Source: Phialocephala subalpina
Lineage: Eukaryota; Ascomycota; Leotiomycetes; Helotiales; Mollisiaceae
Length of the DNA stretch: 64,000 nucleotides
Assembly (NCBI GenBank): GCA_900073065.1
Contig: FJOG01000019.1
Coordinates: 1,021,151-1,085,150 of the forward strand
Direction of reading: 5' to 3'
The position numbers were made by a program, and so were the translations under genes. This document shows positions 1-11,800 of this stretch, piece after piece (position 1 is the stretch's first letter; the number at the start of each line of letters is the position of its first letter). The notes under the pieces were generated by a model. That model was not told where the DNA came from, did no database searches, and saw only the letters and a program-made list of their open reading frames with translations.

Positions 1-815
1 CGAAGCCTAGAGTTGTAAGAGCCAAAGTCGTCGAAGAAGTTGGTTCAGAACTGTCTTGCTGAACGCGATTTTGATGACCTGACTATGATCTCCCAGCACG
101 TGACCGAGTTCATGCTTTTGCTGCTAATTTCGTCGAAGTCAGATCAGCTTCATCCTCTTCATCATCACAACATCAACATTCGGTGTATCGAACCCAACAC
201 TTACCATTTTGCCCGCAATACGATCCTGGAAATGCACCTTGTTGACTCCCAACGCCGAGTCAAGGTCTTCTACAGTCTTTCCTATCATCTTGACCGTATC
301 CAGACGGACTGAATACGTTTCGGCATGCGACCCCGAAGCAAAGCCTCAAGCTGGGGTTCCTCTCATTATAAACCTCCTGGGTTTCTCAACAGTCTCCGCA
401 GCTTGTCGTCTTCTGCGATTAACGGAAGCAACAGTTCCTCAAGGTTCTCCTCGAAGACAAGTTGATGAAATTTCAAGTCTCGCATGCATTTCTTGTACTC
501 CCTCTTGATCTTCCACCAACCTGAATATAACGTTCACATCAGCACTTCGATATTCGGATTTCAGAGAGAGTTTGAGACGTCGAACTTGCCCTCAAGGACA
601 TCTGCCATCTCTCGATAATATTCCAAGGCCGATATCAACAACGGGAAAGCGGCCAGCACGAAGCCGGCGATCTCTAAGGCATTGTTAGCTCTCGGACGAT
701 GAAATATCTTCGAATTGACAGAGAAGAATGTTGCAGATTTCTCTCCGCCTGATGTACTTTCTCTGGCCGGGCATTGGAGCGTGGACGGAGCTGAGTCCCG
801 CCAAGGCCTGTCCAC
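1..815 (-). pseudogene. Degenerate helical fungal protein (DUF7580-like family), cut by left edge
   Basis: Read on the minus strand, the start region (about 815-590) encodes LEIAGFVLAAFPLLISALEYYRE, the opening hydrophobic helix of a large fungal family of unknown function often placed with HET/STAND-like accessory proteins. A likely GC-AG intron (521-589, donor context AGG|GCAAGT) joins it to WWKIKREYKKCMRDL, followed by an acidic/leucine helix (ENLEELLLPLIAEDDK). The frame then meets TAA and TGA together at 363-368, where relatives usually have Gln/Trp-like residues. After a frameshift, recognisable sequence resumes (DTVKMIGKTVEDLDSALGV) with one more probable intron. I infer a pseudogene with RIP-like nonsense changes. 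The family name is from memory of the motif. The exact start codon is uncertain. Confidence 0.6.
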
Positions 816-1124
816 AGTTGGAAGAATTACTTACCGACTCCGCTCATACCGAATCCAACCTCAGCGAATGTAACTTCAGATTATCTGAGCTTGATGAACT
901 GAAGACGCAAGGTGGAGGTCTCCAAATGTTGTGATTCTTCAGCTGCACCACGTGGGGTTGGCAGCAGAAGCGAGGTGTTGCATGCTGCAGCCTCACTCAA
1001 CTTCTTACAACGACGTTGTTCTTGAGTTCTCTTCAGGTTTATGGTTGGCACTCAATCGTCATTAATGAAGCCTTCAAGGCCAGCTCCCCACGCTGTATTG
1101 AGAAGTTAGCACGACGTTCTCACG

Positions 1125-3526
1125 ATGCCTCCTATCGCACATGAAGCAAAGCGAGTCGACGGCCTGTTCCAGCAGCTGGCTGCGGCTCTTCGACAGGGCG
1201 ATTCCCACAACAGGGTTTGGAATCTCCGAGTCCGAAGTATCTGACACTCTTGGAAGATATCGAATTTGGGCAGGCAACATCGGCGCTTTCCAGCATAGTG
1301 AGCTGAAAATCTCCTTGTCCTTTCGTATTTGTGATGCTCCTAAGATTGCAGCCCGGATCGCCGAGTTGCTGGGTGACATCGCCGAATCTTTGGATGATGG
1401 TACTTATCATTCATTATTGCCTTTCATAAAGCTGACTGGCCTATAGCCTACCAGATCGTATCAAATACCCGAGAAAATCGTACTGCACCTCTCTCGAGCG
1501 AGGCAGAGTCTTTGAATGATGTTCATGATAGCTAGAAATTTCGGTAAGAAAGAGGTGATAGTGATTCAGAGGAAGAAATGTCCGAAATCAGAGAGATATT
1601 TGATTCAATTGACGACGCCGTCAAGAATCTGTTTCGACTATCAATCATCATCCGAAACAGTACCAATCGAGATCGCTACTCTCGAGCAGCTTCCTCTGCG
1701 ATGACATCCCCATTTAATGAGCAGTTCGATATCAATCATGTCAGGCACAAGTTTCCCGCGCTGGAGAAATCCAACAAATTGTGGTTGATTCAACGATTGG
1801 GCAGATCTATCACTCAGCGTCGGCACTATCTCCGGTATTGTCGAGAGCATCACGCAAAGATAGCTAGGGATGTGAGCGCCGACGAACAACCTAAGACACA
1901 CGACGAGCCACAGCCAATGATGACCGGGCTGGGATCAGGTGCGAAATCTCAAAAATCAAAACCTACTAGCACTCTTGCTCCAACTCAAGCCTCAACTCTG
2001 GTAATCACGCTCAGTCAGTCTTTGGATGAGGAGGTCGTTGAGGACAATCAATCTCAAACATCGTACGCAGCATCTACAGAAGAGGAAAGTGGCAGTGGGA
2101 AGCTCTCAGTTGTTGCCCTTGAAGGTGTTTCGGGACAAGAAAAGCATTTTGAATGCCCCTACTGCTGGCAAATCCAAGCCATCAGCAGCCAAAAGTCATG
2201 GAAGTAAGTGCTATGCCCCGAGTGCCAAGATGTTAGCTGATGCAGACGACATAGAAAATACGTGTTCTCGGATTTGAATCTATATGTCCGTACCTTCGAA
2301 AATTGCGATCTAAAGATGTTCTCTGACCGACACACATGGCTCGCCCACGAAGTTGGCCATCGCCATCAATGGTGTTGTTACTTTTGCACCAGCAACCGCA
2401 CCTTCACCAAGCCTGAAGAATATCGGCATCATTTGGAACGTTGCCATCCACAAGCCTTTGTTTCCCCGCAGCTTTCAACACTTCTCGAATTGAGCCGGCG
2501 GCCAATCACCAAAATGTCTCCGTGCGACTATCCCTTTTGTAAGATTTGGGAAGAGCGATTGCGGGCTATAAATCCGCATATCCCACCTTTGGAATGTCTC
2601 ATCGTTACACCGAGCCAGTTTCAGCACCATGTTGGAGGTCATATGGAACAATTGGCACTTTTCGCTGTTCCAAGAGGATCAACAGAGGAGGGTGACACTG
2701 GTTCGGCAAATGCTGCTCCCCAAGTTGGCTCTGATTGCTCGTCGCTAGGTCTCAGTCTTCCAGACTCACGGGTCGCAGTAGAGCTCAGGTTTTGCGAGGA
2801 TATTTTCGACGTTATGACATCTGTGCCAAGTGCTGAGAAGTACATGAGCTCGTTGCCACCTGTGACTGTCAGATTGCCAGAGACTAGGAGGATATCGAGG
2901 ACGCCACCTACTAGCCTATCTTTCATCTCGCAAAAGCTGCAGAAAGGAGCATATATCGATGCCAGAGACTTCCAGCTTGATGTCATCTTAATGTTCGCCC
3001 CTTCCTTTGCAGAGAATCCCCATGTGAAGGATAAACTATTGCAAAATGTCGTAGACCTTTTTCTGGACTTTTGCAGCGACAAGTTTGAGAATAAGCCCTT
3101 CGAATGCGCATCTGTTTTACTCAAAGTAACCAGACAGATCCAATGGAAATGGTGGCAATAGATGGATTGAACAAGGTAGAACGTCCACCGGGAGCTTCAG
3201 GTACCTTAGAAGTCAAGTTCCGTCTAAAGCTGCAAGGCTTGGGCAACAATCTCGTCACGAGAAGGTTCTGGCGGCAATCAAGCTTCGGGCTACTTTATGC
3301 CTTTGTGGAATGTTACGACACGATAGTTGCAACCTCACACCATTTCGCAAGAGTCCAGAAGCCGAACGACTACGTCCATGAATATAATTTTCAGCTGCAT
3401 CTTCAATCGGAACGCGAACGACATAGGATGAATCATGGTCAGACAATCGGGGATCTGTTAAGATCGAATACAGACTTAACTTTTGAGAAGTTCGATATGG
3501 AGGGAAGGCTGCAGCAAGCTTTATGA
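1125..3526 (+). pseudogene. Broken C2H2 zinc-finger gene with bromodomain-like and ubiquitin-like C-terminal parts
   Basis: The frame begins at ATG 1125 (MPPIAHEAKRVDGLFQQL). A frameshift near 1200-1240 leads into GRYRIWAGNIGAFQ, a hallmark of a widespread fungal C2H2 family. A probable intron (about 1396-1488) follows. The main frame then carries TAG at 1533 and TAA at 1545 before continuing through EIREIFDSIDDAVKNLFRLS. Intron 2204-2254 is well formed. It joins CPYCWQIQAI to the finger block with CYFCTSNRTF, EYRHHLERCH and HVGGHMEQLALFA. Residues encoded at about 2770-3100 resemble a bromodomain (LRFCEDIFDVM..., LSFISQKLQKGAYIDARDF, LMFAPSFAENP). Another frameshift near 3105-3135 precedes a segment with LYAFVECYD that looks like a ubiquitin/UBX-type fold. 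Stops and shifts make it non-functional or needing unusual splicing. The C2H2 call is firm; the bromodomain and UBX readings are inference. Confidence 0.6.
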
Positions 3527-4398
3527 CAGACCAGAGCTTTGGGGTGTGGCCGGCAGCTGAAATTCAGGCACAAACGACGTCGCAGCAAGAATTTCCGCTC
3601 TCAGAATAATCCTCAGCACAGCCAGTACAAACACACATCTCCCACGAGGATACTGTCCTTAATCCGGTGGGATAAGAAGAGGAAAGCGAACTTCTCATAG
3701 AGCAGAGAAAGTTACAAGCAAAGCTTCAAGAAGTAAAACAGGCCATTTAAAAAGTAATTAGAGAAGGCGATGGATCTGCCGAGCAGACTTTGAAGGAGAT
3801 ACGCGATAGCTACGAGTCCACGCTCAGCAAACTTCTCGAAGCCAAGTGCGAGTTACGGGCTTCTCCTACAGCATTCAAGCAGCAAGTGGCGCAGCTCATC
3901 ACCGAGCTTGAGAAATGCGACGACCTTTGCCAACTTATTAGAGCTAACCGCCGCGTCGGCTCTACAATAGAAGCCATCGACCTACTCCAACACGACATCC
4001 TCTTCTCAGCAACATCTATTGATTCACAATTCAAAACTCTTCGCTCTATAGTCGGCTCACGCATATATCTCGGCGATGAACTCTCACGAATAAATATCAA
4101 CCACACAATCCGAGAGCTCCAATTAACAATATAACCCCGCTTAACCGAAATCGCTTATAAGCGACGAGGAGAGCGCGACTTAATCGAAATACCAGGCTTT
4201 CGCAAAATCCACGAACGATGGGTCAAAATCCATTTCGACGTCAGCGAAACACTCGAATCTCTCGGTCTTTGTCTCAAGTCTCTGACCGTGATATCAAAGC
4301 CTACCCTTAAGATCAAAGGGCCAAGAGAGAGCGATCAACCCGATACAGAATCTGATTTTACCTGCGAACGATCATTCCAATTCATCTACTCCTCTTGA
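3523..4398 (+). pseudogene. Coiled-coil-rich remnant with four in-frame TAA codons
   Basis: One reading frame is coding-like from ATG 3523 to TGA 4398 but is interrupted by TAA at 3607, 3673, 3748 and 4132. The contexts suggest former CAA codons, for example LQEVKQAI-stop-KVIREGD and RELQLTI-stop-PRLTEIAYK. The protein is rich in charged helices (LLIEQRKLQAKLQEVKQ, SYESTLSKLLEAKCELRA) and contains YLGDELSRININHTIREL. I do not recognise the family. It may be the C-terminal continuation of the zinc-finger gene upstream or a separate gene. All four breaks have the C-to-T at CpA character expected of RIP, 1.2-2 kb from the retrotransposon. Confidence 0.5.
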
Positions 4399-4411
4399 TT
4401 AGACTGCTAGT

Positions 4412-5580
4412 ATGGGAAGAGGCCGGCAAGCCGAGCAGGATATTGCAAGGTCTCACAGTGTGGATAACAGTACTGGTTCTCATGGTGATAGCGATTATGA
4501 TCCTGTAGATGCTTTCAAGCGCGATGCAAAGCGGACGCCAACTATCAAGCCACCCTCGCCAAATGATGTTGACGGCATCATGGCCAATGCCCCTTCTGGA
4601 TTTACCATTGACGACTTTCCCACCATACTCAACATTGCTCTAGATGTCACGAATTCCTGTAAGCAAGCTATATTCATCGATCTGAGATAGCCATCCACTG
4701 ACAGCTTTGGATAGGCAAGGAGCGGGGTATCTGGAAAGAAAAACCATTGGCAACGGGCATAGAAACAGGTAAGTAAAATTCAAACCCGAAGATCATCGGT
4801 CTTGAAAAGGGACTAATGTTTGCCTTCAAACAGTTGAAGCATATCTCTATTATTATGGAGTCCGGTAGGGATGGCCGTTCGTTCCTCCCAACACTCGTCC
4901 AGGAAGACAAAGAGCGCGAGGCAGAAGTACAGATACTCCTGGTGGCCTTCATGAGCCAAATACAGCACATCAACAGAATTAACACAGAGTATAACTCGAA
5001 GTACGAGATGCTCCAAACGAGAACATCGGCCGAACAAGTTGTTGGTGAAAGGTAATTAAGGTCGTCGGTGACTGCACAAGCATTCTCGATCCAAAATGAA
5101 CTATCTGAATACTTAGACCGAGTAAGCCAAATGCACTCTGCCGTCATCGAGCAGCGGGAAACTTTAATTGTCCTTGAAGATCAGAAATTTGCCATCCATA
5201 GTCCCGAAGAGGGAGAGCGCTCTGGAAAACTCCAAAGGCCAACCGAAAGCAAAGTTTCACTCGCCAAGGGAAAAGAAACTGAAAGTCTGCCATCTGAACC
5301 CGCAGAGGAACTAGCAGAGCCAAATCAGACGATACCCACTACTTTCATAAGAAGCGAAGACCACCTGGACTCTTTGACCCCAAGCATGCATACGGCGATG
5401 AGGACTCAGACAAACGAGCTCATCGAGGAAGAAGCAGGGCGGTGGCAAAGTAAGTGTCGACTTCCGCTTTCAGCTTCTGATCTTGCTTTTCTACCTTTTA
5501 ACGATATCTTAGATATAGCCCTCGCAGCAGAATTAAGCATAATCTCGGTGTCGAATGGGGCATTCACCCTTGGACAATGA
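4412..5580 (+). pseudogene. Unrecognised multi-exon gene, probably degraded, abutting the retrotransposon
   Basis: ATG 4412 opens MGRGRQAEQDIARSHSVDNS. Exon 4412-4658 ends IDDFPTILNIALDVTNS. Well-formed introns 4659-4714 and 4769-4833 surround a short exon (GIWKEKPLATGIETV). The spliced frame then meets TAG at 4866. A neighbouring frame is clearly coding-like (LPTLVQEDKEREAEVQILLV, then FSIQNELSEYLDRVSQMHSA), so a frameshift or missed splice is likely. The tail is acidic and ends ALAAELSIISVSNGAFTLGQ with TGA 5578-5580. A possible intron lies at about 5453-5514. FLPFNDILDIAL near the end echoes FPTILNIALDV of the first exon. No family was recognised. The retrotransposon target site begins 11 bp after the stop. 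Confidence 0.4.
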
Positions 5581-5591
5581 ATGATTCTACA

Positions 5592-5596
5592 CTCTG
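5592..5596. other. Target-site duplication, left copy
   Basis: CTCTG immediately before the first base of the 5' LTR, repeated directly after the 3' LTR at 16194-16198. A 5-bp duplication is usual for Ty3/gypsy integrases. Confidence 0.93.
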
Positions 5597-5728
5597 TGTT
5601 GGGGGACACGGTGATAGGCTTAGTCATCATAGGCTAGTCTAGGCTAGGCTAGGCTAGCTAGCCCTTAAGGCTCGTTGTAGATTAGATCAGAATGCATCTT
5701 CTTCACACTTTGACACGGTCACCCTACA
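5597..5728 (+). repeat. 5' LTR (132 bp)
   Basis: Starts TGTTGGGGGACACGG and ends CGGTCACCCTACA (TG...CA termini). It contains short tandem AGGCT copies around 5637-5660. It is the same length as the copy at 16062-16193, with five transition differences. Confidence 0.95.
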
Positions 5729-7389
5729 TTTAATAGCACTTCTTGAGACTACGTCTAATAGTTTTTACGATCGGGATCGGGAGATTATTCTAGCGACGCG
5801 ATATTATCGACTCGTCTAAGAGCACGGCAACGCCGCACCGCGCCGATCGGAATAGGCCAAAGAGAGACTCCGCGAGTCGATACTATCGATTCGTCACTAT
5901 ATATTTAGTTTAAGTCATCCATTTACGCCTTTTATAGAGATTAAACCGACGCAAACTAAAGTATCAGCAAATAGGCGTAAACTCGAGGATACTTCGATAC
6001 ACGGCAAACGGTATTCTTCCAAAAGGGGAAAAAAGTACTAACGTCGAGGCCCGAACGGGAGATTCGAATCAGCGGAACTAAAACCATAGAATCAAGACTC
6101 TTTCCAATCAAAAACCTCCTACACTTCCCCAAGTGACTTTAACCAGTCTGCAGCTTATACGCCAAGTCCATTAGACGTTTTAGCGCCTACTTCGATCATA
6201 GTTAGCCGGCTAAGTATAACTTTACTAATAGCACCAGAACTAGCGAAGATTCGAAGACGAAGAACTGCGTCACTATTAAACGCACTACGGGAAATAAATA
6301 GACAAGCTTTCCCCGAGACTTAATAGCACTAATACACTTTATCCTCTATCGCTTCGAACGATAGTAACGATAACAGCGTAATTAGTATTAAATAATTAGA
6401 TTTAAGTAACCACGGCGATCAAAACGATTTCGAATACCGCGATCGATTACTATCGCAAATACTAGAATCAAATATAGATTACAAGGACGCCGTTAATAAC
6501 TATAGCGGCGCCGAATATTCAAAATTAGAGTAAAAACAACTCGAATATCCGCCACGTCTATATAAAAGTAAAAAAGTTGGCAAATTTATAGTAAAAGAAA
6601 AAGACGAAGAAAATTAAACGCTAAAATACGATCTATTAGTATTATCGAGTAAACTTTACTTATTTATCGAAACGGACTATATATTCTCGGAGACTCTTAT
6701 ATAAAGTAACCCTATACCGAAAACCTAATCGCGAGAGAATATAGTAAATATACTTTACTTAAAGCGAGTTTAGAAATAAAACGGGGTTATAATTCTAGTA
6801 ATATACGAATAAATCGGAGAAAGAAACTATTTGATTTTAAGAGGATTAATAAGCGAGGGGGATATTGGCGCTATTAAAGCTATATACTTTACTTTTGATT
6901 CGAATACACAATAAAAGTACCGTTAACGGGCTCGAGATATATTGAACTCGTAAATACTATTTACGATTACGCAAAATATTTTTTTAATTTTCTTATAGAA
7001 GTTCCGTTTGAGTTTTTCATTAAACGAGGCTATACTAGTACCGAGTAACCGTAACGCTAATAAAAACGGTAACTAAAAACGAAACGTTAAATAAAAATAT
7101 CGTCGAACCGATAATCGTAACGATTTTAAGAACGGAAATCAAAATATTCTTATTTAAAATTAACGACGACTAAACCGTAATTAATAGAGCGCTATATTTT
7201 ATAAACGAGTTAATGCTAATCGAGATAACCCGAGGTCGTAACGCCGCGCCAATAATTACGTTTATCAATAATAAGGTCAAAGAGGAGGCGAATACTCGAG
7301 CGACGATAAATACTCGGACGCGGTTAATGAGGATATTAGACCGCGCTAGCACAAAAGTAACTTTAGTTAAAACGGTAGAGTTAAGCACT
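5729..7389 (+). other. Retrotransposon leader and gag 5' region
   Basis: The untranslated leader starts directly after the LTR. The primer-binding site should be here, but RIP has altered the sequence and I cannot assign a tRNA. The stretch is AT-rich with many stops in all frames. Short coding-looking segments from about 6400 onward probably belong to the N-terminus of gag. Confidence 0.5.
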
Positions 7390-8609
7390 TAAAACCATTA
7401 AATATAAACGAATTCGACGGGTTATCCCAAATAAGCGCCGTGTACGCGAAGTATTTAATTATACTAATTAATCGATACGGCGACGAAGCGATAATATTAA
7501 CTCTACTTTTATATATGAAAGATAAAGTAGCGATTTAACTAAGCACATTAAACGAAGAGGTTATCGAAATTATATCGTACGATTTAAATGAGTAGAAAGT
7601 TCAATTGATTCGAGAATTCCAAGTTAACTCCGTTATAACCCTCTCGCAAATTAATGCTATATTCTATATATTCGGCAAATTTAGTGATCTAAATACTAAG
7701 TATAACGTTCGTGATTACATTGCCGAAAAATACGCATTATATATCGAAGTAAAAAAGAAGAATTAAGACTTGATTATTCGCCGTATTTATTTTAAATTGA
7801 ATTCGACTTTAATCGCCGTAATAACTTTAAGAGCTACTCGAAATACTATAAATAATTTCATTAATAAAATATATAACTACGAGTATAATACTCAAGCCCA
7901 ATTCTAGTAAGTCGACGATTACTTCCGACGCTAAAACAATAGGATAAAAGAACTCGAGAAATACTTAATAACGAGCTCGCGTTAAACCGAGTCCTTAAAC
8001 CGATCGCTATTCACGCTATATTAGAGATAAAATAGCTTTAATCGGGGTGACGGTGGTTACGGATACAATAGACAAAGTATAAACAGTAAAAATAACGGAT
8101 ATAACAATCGAAGTATCTTTAATAGAATTAAGGGATACGGTGCTTAAAATACTTACTTTAGAGATAATAGAATTGGCTATAATACGTTCCGCAAAAATAA
8201 CGTCGAAATAATCGATATCCGTTAAAATTAAAACTTTATACCTTTATTTAAGAGAATTGAAGCTCTATTAATTAAAGAACCGCAAAAACTTGATTAAAGT
8301 AAAGGATAATAGCCGAGGAATAGCGGGAATAATAGAAGTTTCGGAGATAGAAATAGCTATAAAGATCGAGATAATCGCTAGAAATTTAACTTTAAATTTC
8401 GTCAAATTAAAGCTTTCGTCGTAAATAGGTAATATTACGACGAAAATAAAGAGATATTAATAGTTAATCGTTAAAACTACGACGATCTCTATAATTCTTA
8501 CGATAAAACTTATTTACAAGTAGAGGCGACTCGTGTAAAGTCACTAAAAACTAGCTATAGTTCGGATACTTTATTTCCACTCGATACTAATATGACTTTA
8601 AATTAGTAG
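7390..8609 (+). pseudogene. gag remnant
   Basis: In the frame of 7410, interrupted by TAA/TAG, the sequence reads EFDGLSQISAVYAKYL, LNEEVIEIISYDLNE, VQLIREFQVNS and FINKIYNYEYNTQAQF. This is the helical capsid-like pattern of fungal Ty3 gag proteins, followed by an Asn/Arg-rich basic tail (about 8030-8400) and an acidic end (YYDENKE..., DDLYNSYDKTY). No intact CCHC knuckle is visible; one may have been lost. The gag frame differs from the pol frame by -1. Confidence 0.6.
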
Positions 8610-8899
8610 GGCGGCCGCCGCTTAAAGGCTCACCGCTAAAGTAGTATATATTATTTTAACCTTAAATTAATATTATTATAAATTACCTTTATACGCTCGC
8701 TTTAACTACGAAATCGTTAGCATTAAATATCTCGAATAAACTCTCTAAAAAAATCAAAAAACAGTTTAAAACTTTCACTTCACAAAAAAAGTACATTAAA
8801 CCGCTTTTAATCTTTTATAAGATCGAATTAAACGATGATTTCGTATTATTATATACCGAGAATAAAGTTAATACGTCGCTAGTAACTCTAAATACGATA

Positions 8900-11800
8900 T
8901 TAATAATTAAAGAAAAAAAGTCAAATTATAAATTAACCGATAATTTAATTCTAATTAATCCACTAGCAAAAAAGTTAATATCGAAGTAAAACGCAAATAT
9001 TTAACTACAAATAATAATTATACTTCCACAAGTAGTACCGCAATTATTACACCGAAAACAAATTAAATTTACGGTTCTATTTAACGATATCGAACACGAA
9101 ATAGCGGCTAACGTTAAAGCATTTATTTTAACGGAAGATAAGAATCAGAAATTATTCTACTCGAATACTAATTCCGACCCCGCGCTAATTTAACGCAATG
9201 CATTATAAGTAAAATAGTTTAGCTTGAATATACGCATATTAAAGGATACGTTACGCCTTACAAAAGTAGGCAAAAGTTTAATAATATAACAATATATTAA
9301 TTTCATCTTTAAATTCTTAATAATTAAAGGAAAAACAATCGAATTTCCATTTATACGCGCATATATCGTCGATAAACTACCAATACTAATCTTATTAAAT
9401 ACGGGGTTCATAAAAAGTAATTGCTTCGATATCTTATAGGGACGTAAAGAAGAAAACGACAAAATGAGGATTAAAGATACCGATAATTATATATACCTCA
9501 ACTCGAAACTATAGCGTATTCACTATAAGGCCGCGCACGTTTACGTAATCGAGACCGCTATTATTCTACTTGGCGAAAGAATAAGTATACTTATTAAATA
9601 TAAACCGCTACTATATTTAAATTCAAGTTACTTTTTCCGTGCTTTTTCGAGAGCGAATATATTAATCGGAGAATTTAAAACCGTAATTAATTATATTACC
9701 GATAATATACTTTAATTAATACTTTTCGCTAACTTTAAAGAATCTTCGATCTATTTACTTAAAAGCGCTATTCTCGGTATCTTAGAATAGTATCTTCCTT
9801 CAATACAACCGATAAAGTGCTTAATAAGTATAAAAAATATTTTTAAAGGTATATATATCCCGGAAAATAAAAAGGATCCCAAATACCCCGACGATTACCC
9901 TTTTTTAGCGCAACCCTTAAAAAAAGACTCAAATGTACCAACCGATATTTCTAATTATTTCGGCCTTAAAATCAAAAATAAAGTATAGGCTATAATTAAT
10001 AAATACCGATAATTATTTAGAGTCGAACTTAGCAAATTCAACGATAGTATAATAATGTTTATTGATTTTAAAAATAGTATTAATATCTCGGATTTGCGAT
10101 AATTATCGCGACGTATAATAAAGAGAAATATAGTCGCAATTAATTCTATATTGAATCCACTCCGTAAACAAAACTGCGTTAAATTAATGCCCTTAAGCAA
10201 ATTATCGCTAATATCGTCGTCCGCTTTCGTTGTATAGAGAAATAGAAAACCGCGAATAGTGATTAATTTACGGAAAATCAATACGAAACTCAAAATAAAC
10301 GCTTATTTACTCTCTAAATAAAATACTATTTTATCCGCGTTAAACGGCGCTATTATCTTCTTTAGTCTAAATATAATAAAATCTTTCTTTTAATAGTCGA
10401 TAGCTCCAAAGGATCGATGGAAATTAACTTTCGTAATATTATACCGTAATTATAAATAATTTACAATAATTCAAATGGGATTAGTAATTATATCGACGTT
10501 CTTTTAATATCGAATAAAATCTTTATTCGATAATTATTTATAGAAATTTGTAATAATTTATATCGATAATATAATTATTTTCTTTAAGACGATAAAGGAG
10601 TATTTATATTATTTAAACGAGGCTTTAACGCTACTCGAGAACTTTAATGCTACTTTATTTTTATCGAAATACCATTTCGTTTAACTCTCCGTTTAAACTT
10701 TAAAATACAGCGTATTTAAATTAGGATTAAGTATATTAAAGGAGAAAATCGAGGCGATACGCAAGTAAGAGTTTCCGCGTACTTTAATCGGACTTGAGAC
10801 ATTTATTAGTTTTTTTAATTACTATTAGAATTTCGTTGATTACTTCGTTTAAATTATTTAGTCGCTAAATTAGTTTAAGACGTTCGGATTTAAGGACGCA
10901 CTTAAAAAAGGACGGCAAAGGAAATCTTTCGCTGAAAAGACTTAAATTCCCGTACTTAAATATAATAATCGGCTAATCCAAATATCACGACTATAAAGAA
11001 TTATTCGGAACAAAGAAAAGAAGATAATTGAACTTTTTAACTTTTTTAAAAAGCTTTTAAATACTTGCCGTGAAGTATTCGAAAAGCTCAAGGAATTATT
11101 ATATAACGCTTTAATATTTGCCTTTTTAGATTTCGAGTTACCGTTTATCTTATATATAAACGGATTTAAGGAGAGAGGATTTAGCGCCGCGCTCTATTAA
11201 ATTAACCCGGAGGATAAGGAAAAACGGTTTATTTTATATCTCTCGAAATCTTTTAGTTTAATCGAAAAGAATTATTAAATTAGCGAATTGGAAACCGTAG
11301 CTTTAGTATAGGCATTACAAAAATTGTCGGCTTATTTAGACGGATCGGAGGAGTTCACCGTAGTCACGGATTACCGCGCTATACTAAATTCTTTAGTCGA
11401 TACTGCGGCTCTATCCCGTAAGAGCCTTCGCTTAGTAAATTGGAGGCTATTTCTTTCAAAATACGCCGCACAAATGAAATTCAAATACCGTTCGAAAGTA
11501 GAACACGCAAACGCAAATGCATTTTTAAGGCTATAAACGGTAAACGATATAGCGACTAATCTTGTTTCGATGCCGTGTAATTTAAACTATTGCTTATTTA
11601 ATTCGGGGAGCGATATATTACTAGATATTAACGTCGAATACGAAGAGGAATTAGTTTTACTCTTAGTTATATATTAAATAAACTACTCGCAAATTGTATT
11701 CTCGATAAGCGACAATAGGGAAATAGTATTAAATGTATATATTTTCTTATATAAAATAGTAAATACAAAGTATAAAACAAACGAAAATCACTTTAAAATA

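Noticed and set aside
6040..6110. tRNA-like sequence on the minus strand (GATTCGAATC and nearby stem-like pieces) inside the retrotransposon leader
   Set aside because: The T-stem does not pair and no complete cloverleaf could be drawn; probably chance or a RIP-damaged remnant.
9955..10293. Minus-strand open frame of 112 codons with hydrophobic character in the retrotransposon
   Set aside because: It is the antisense of the decayed pol region; AT-rich antisense frames are expected to look hydrophobic.
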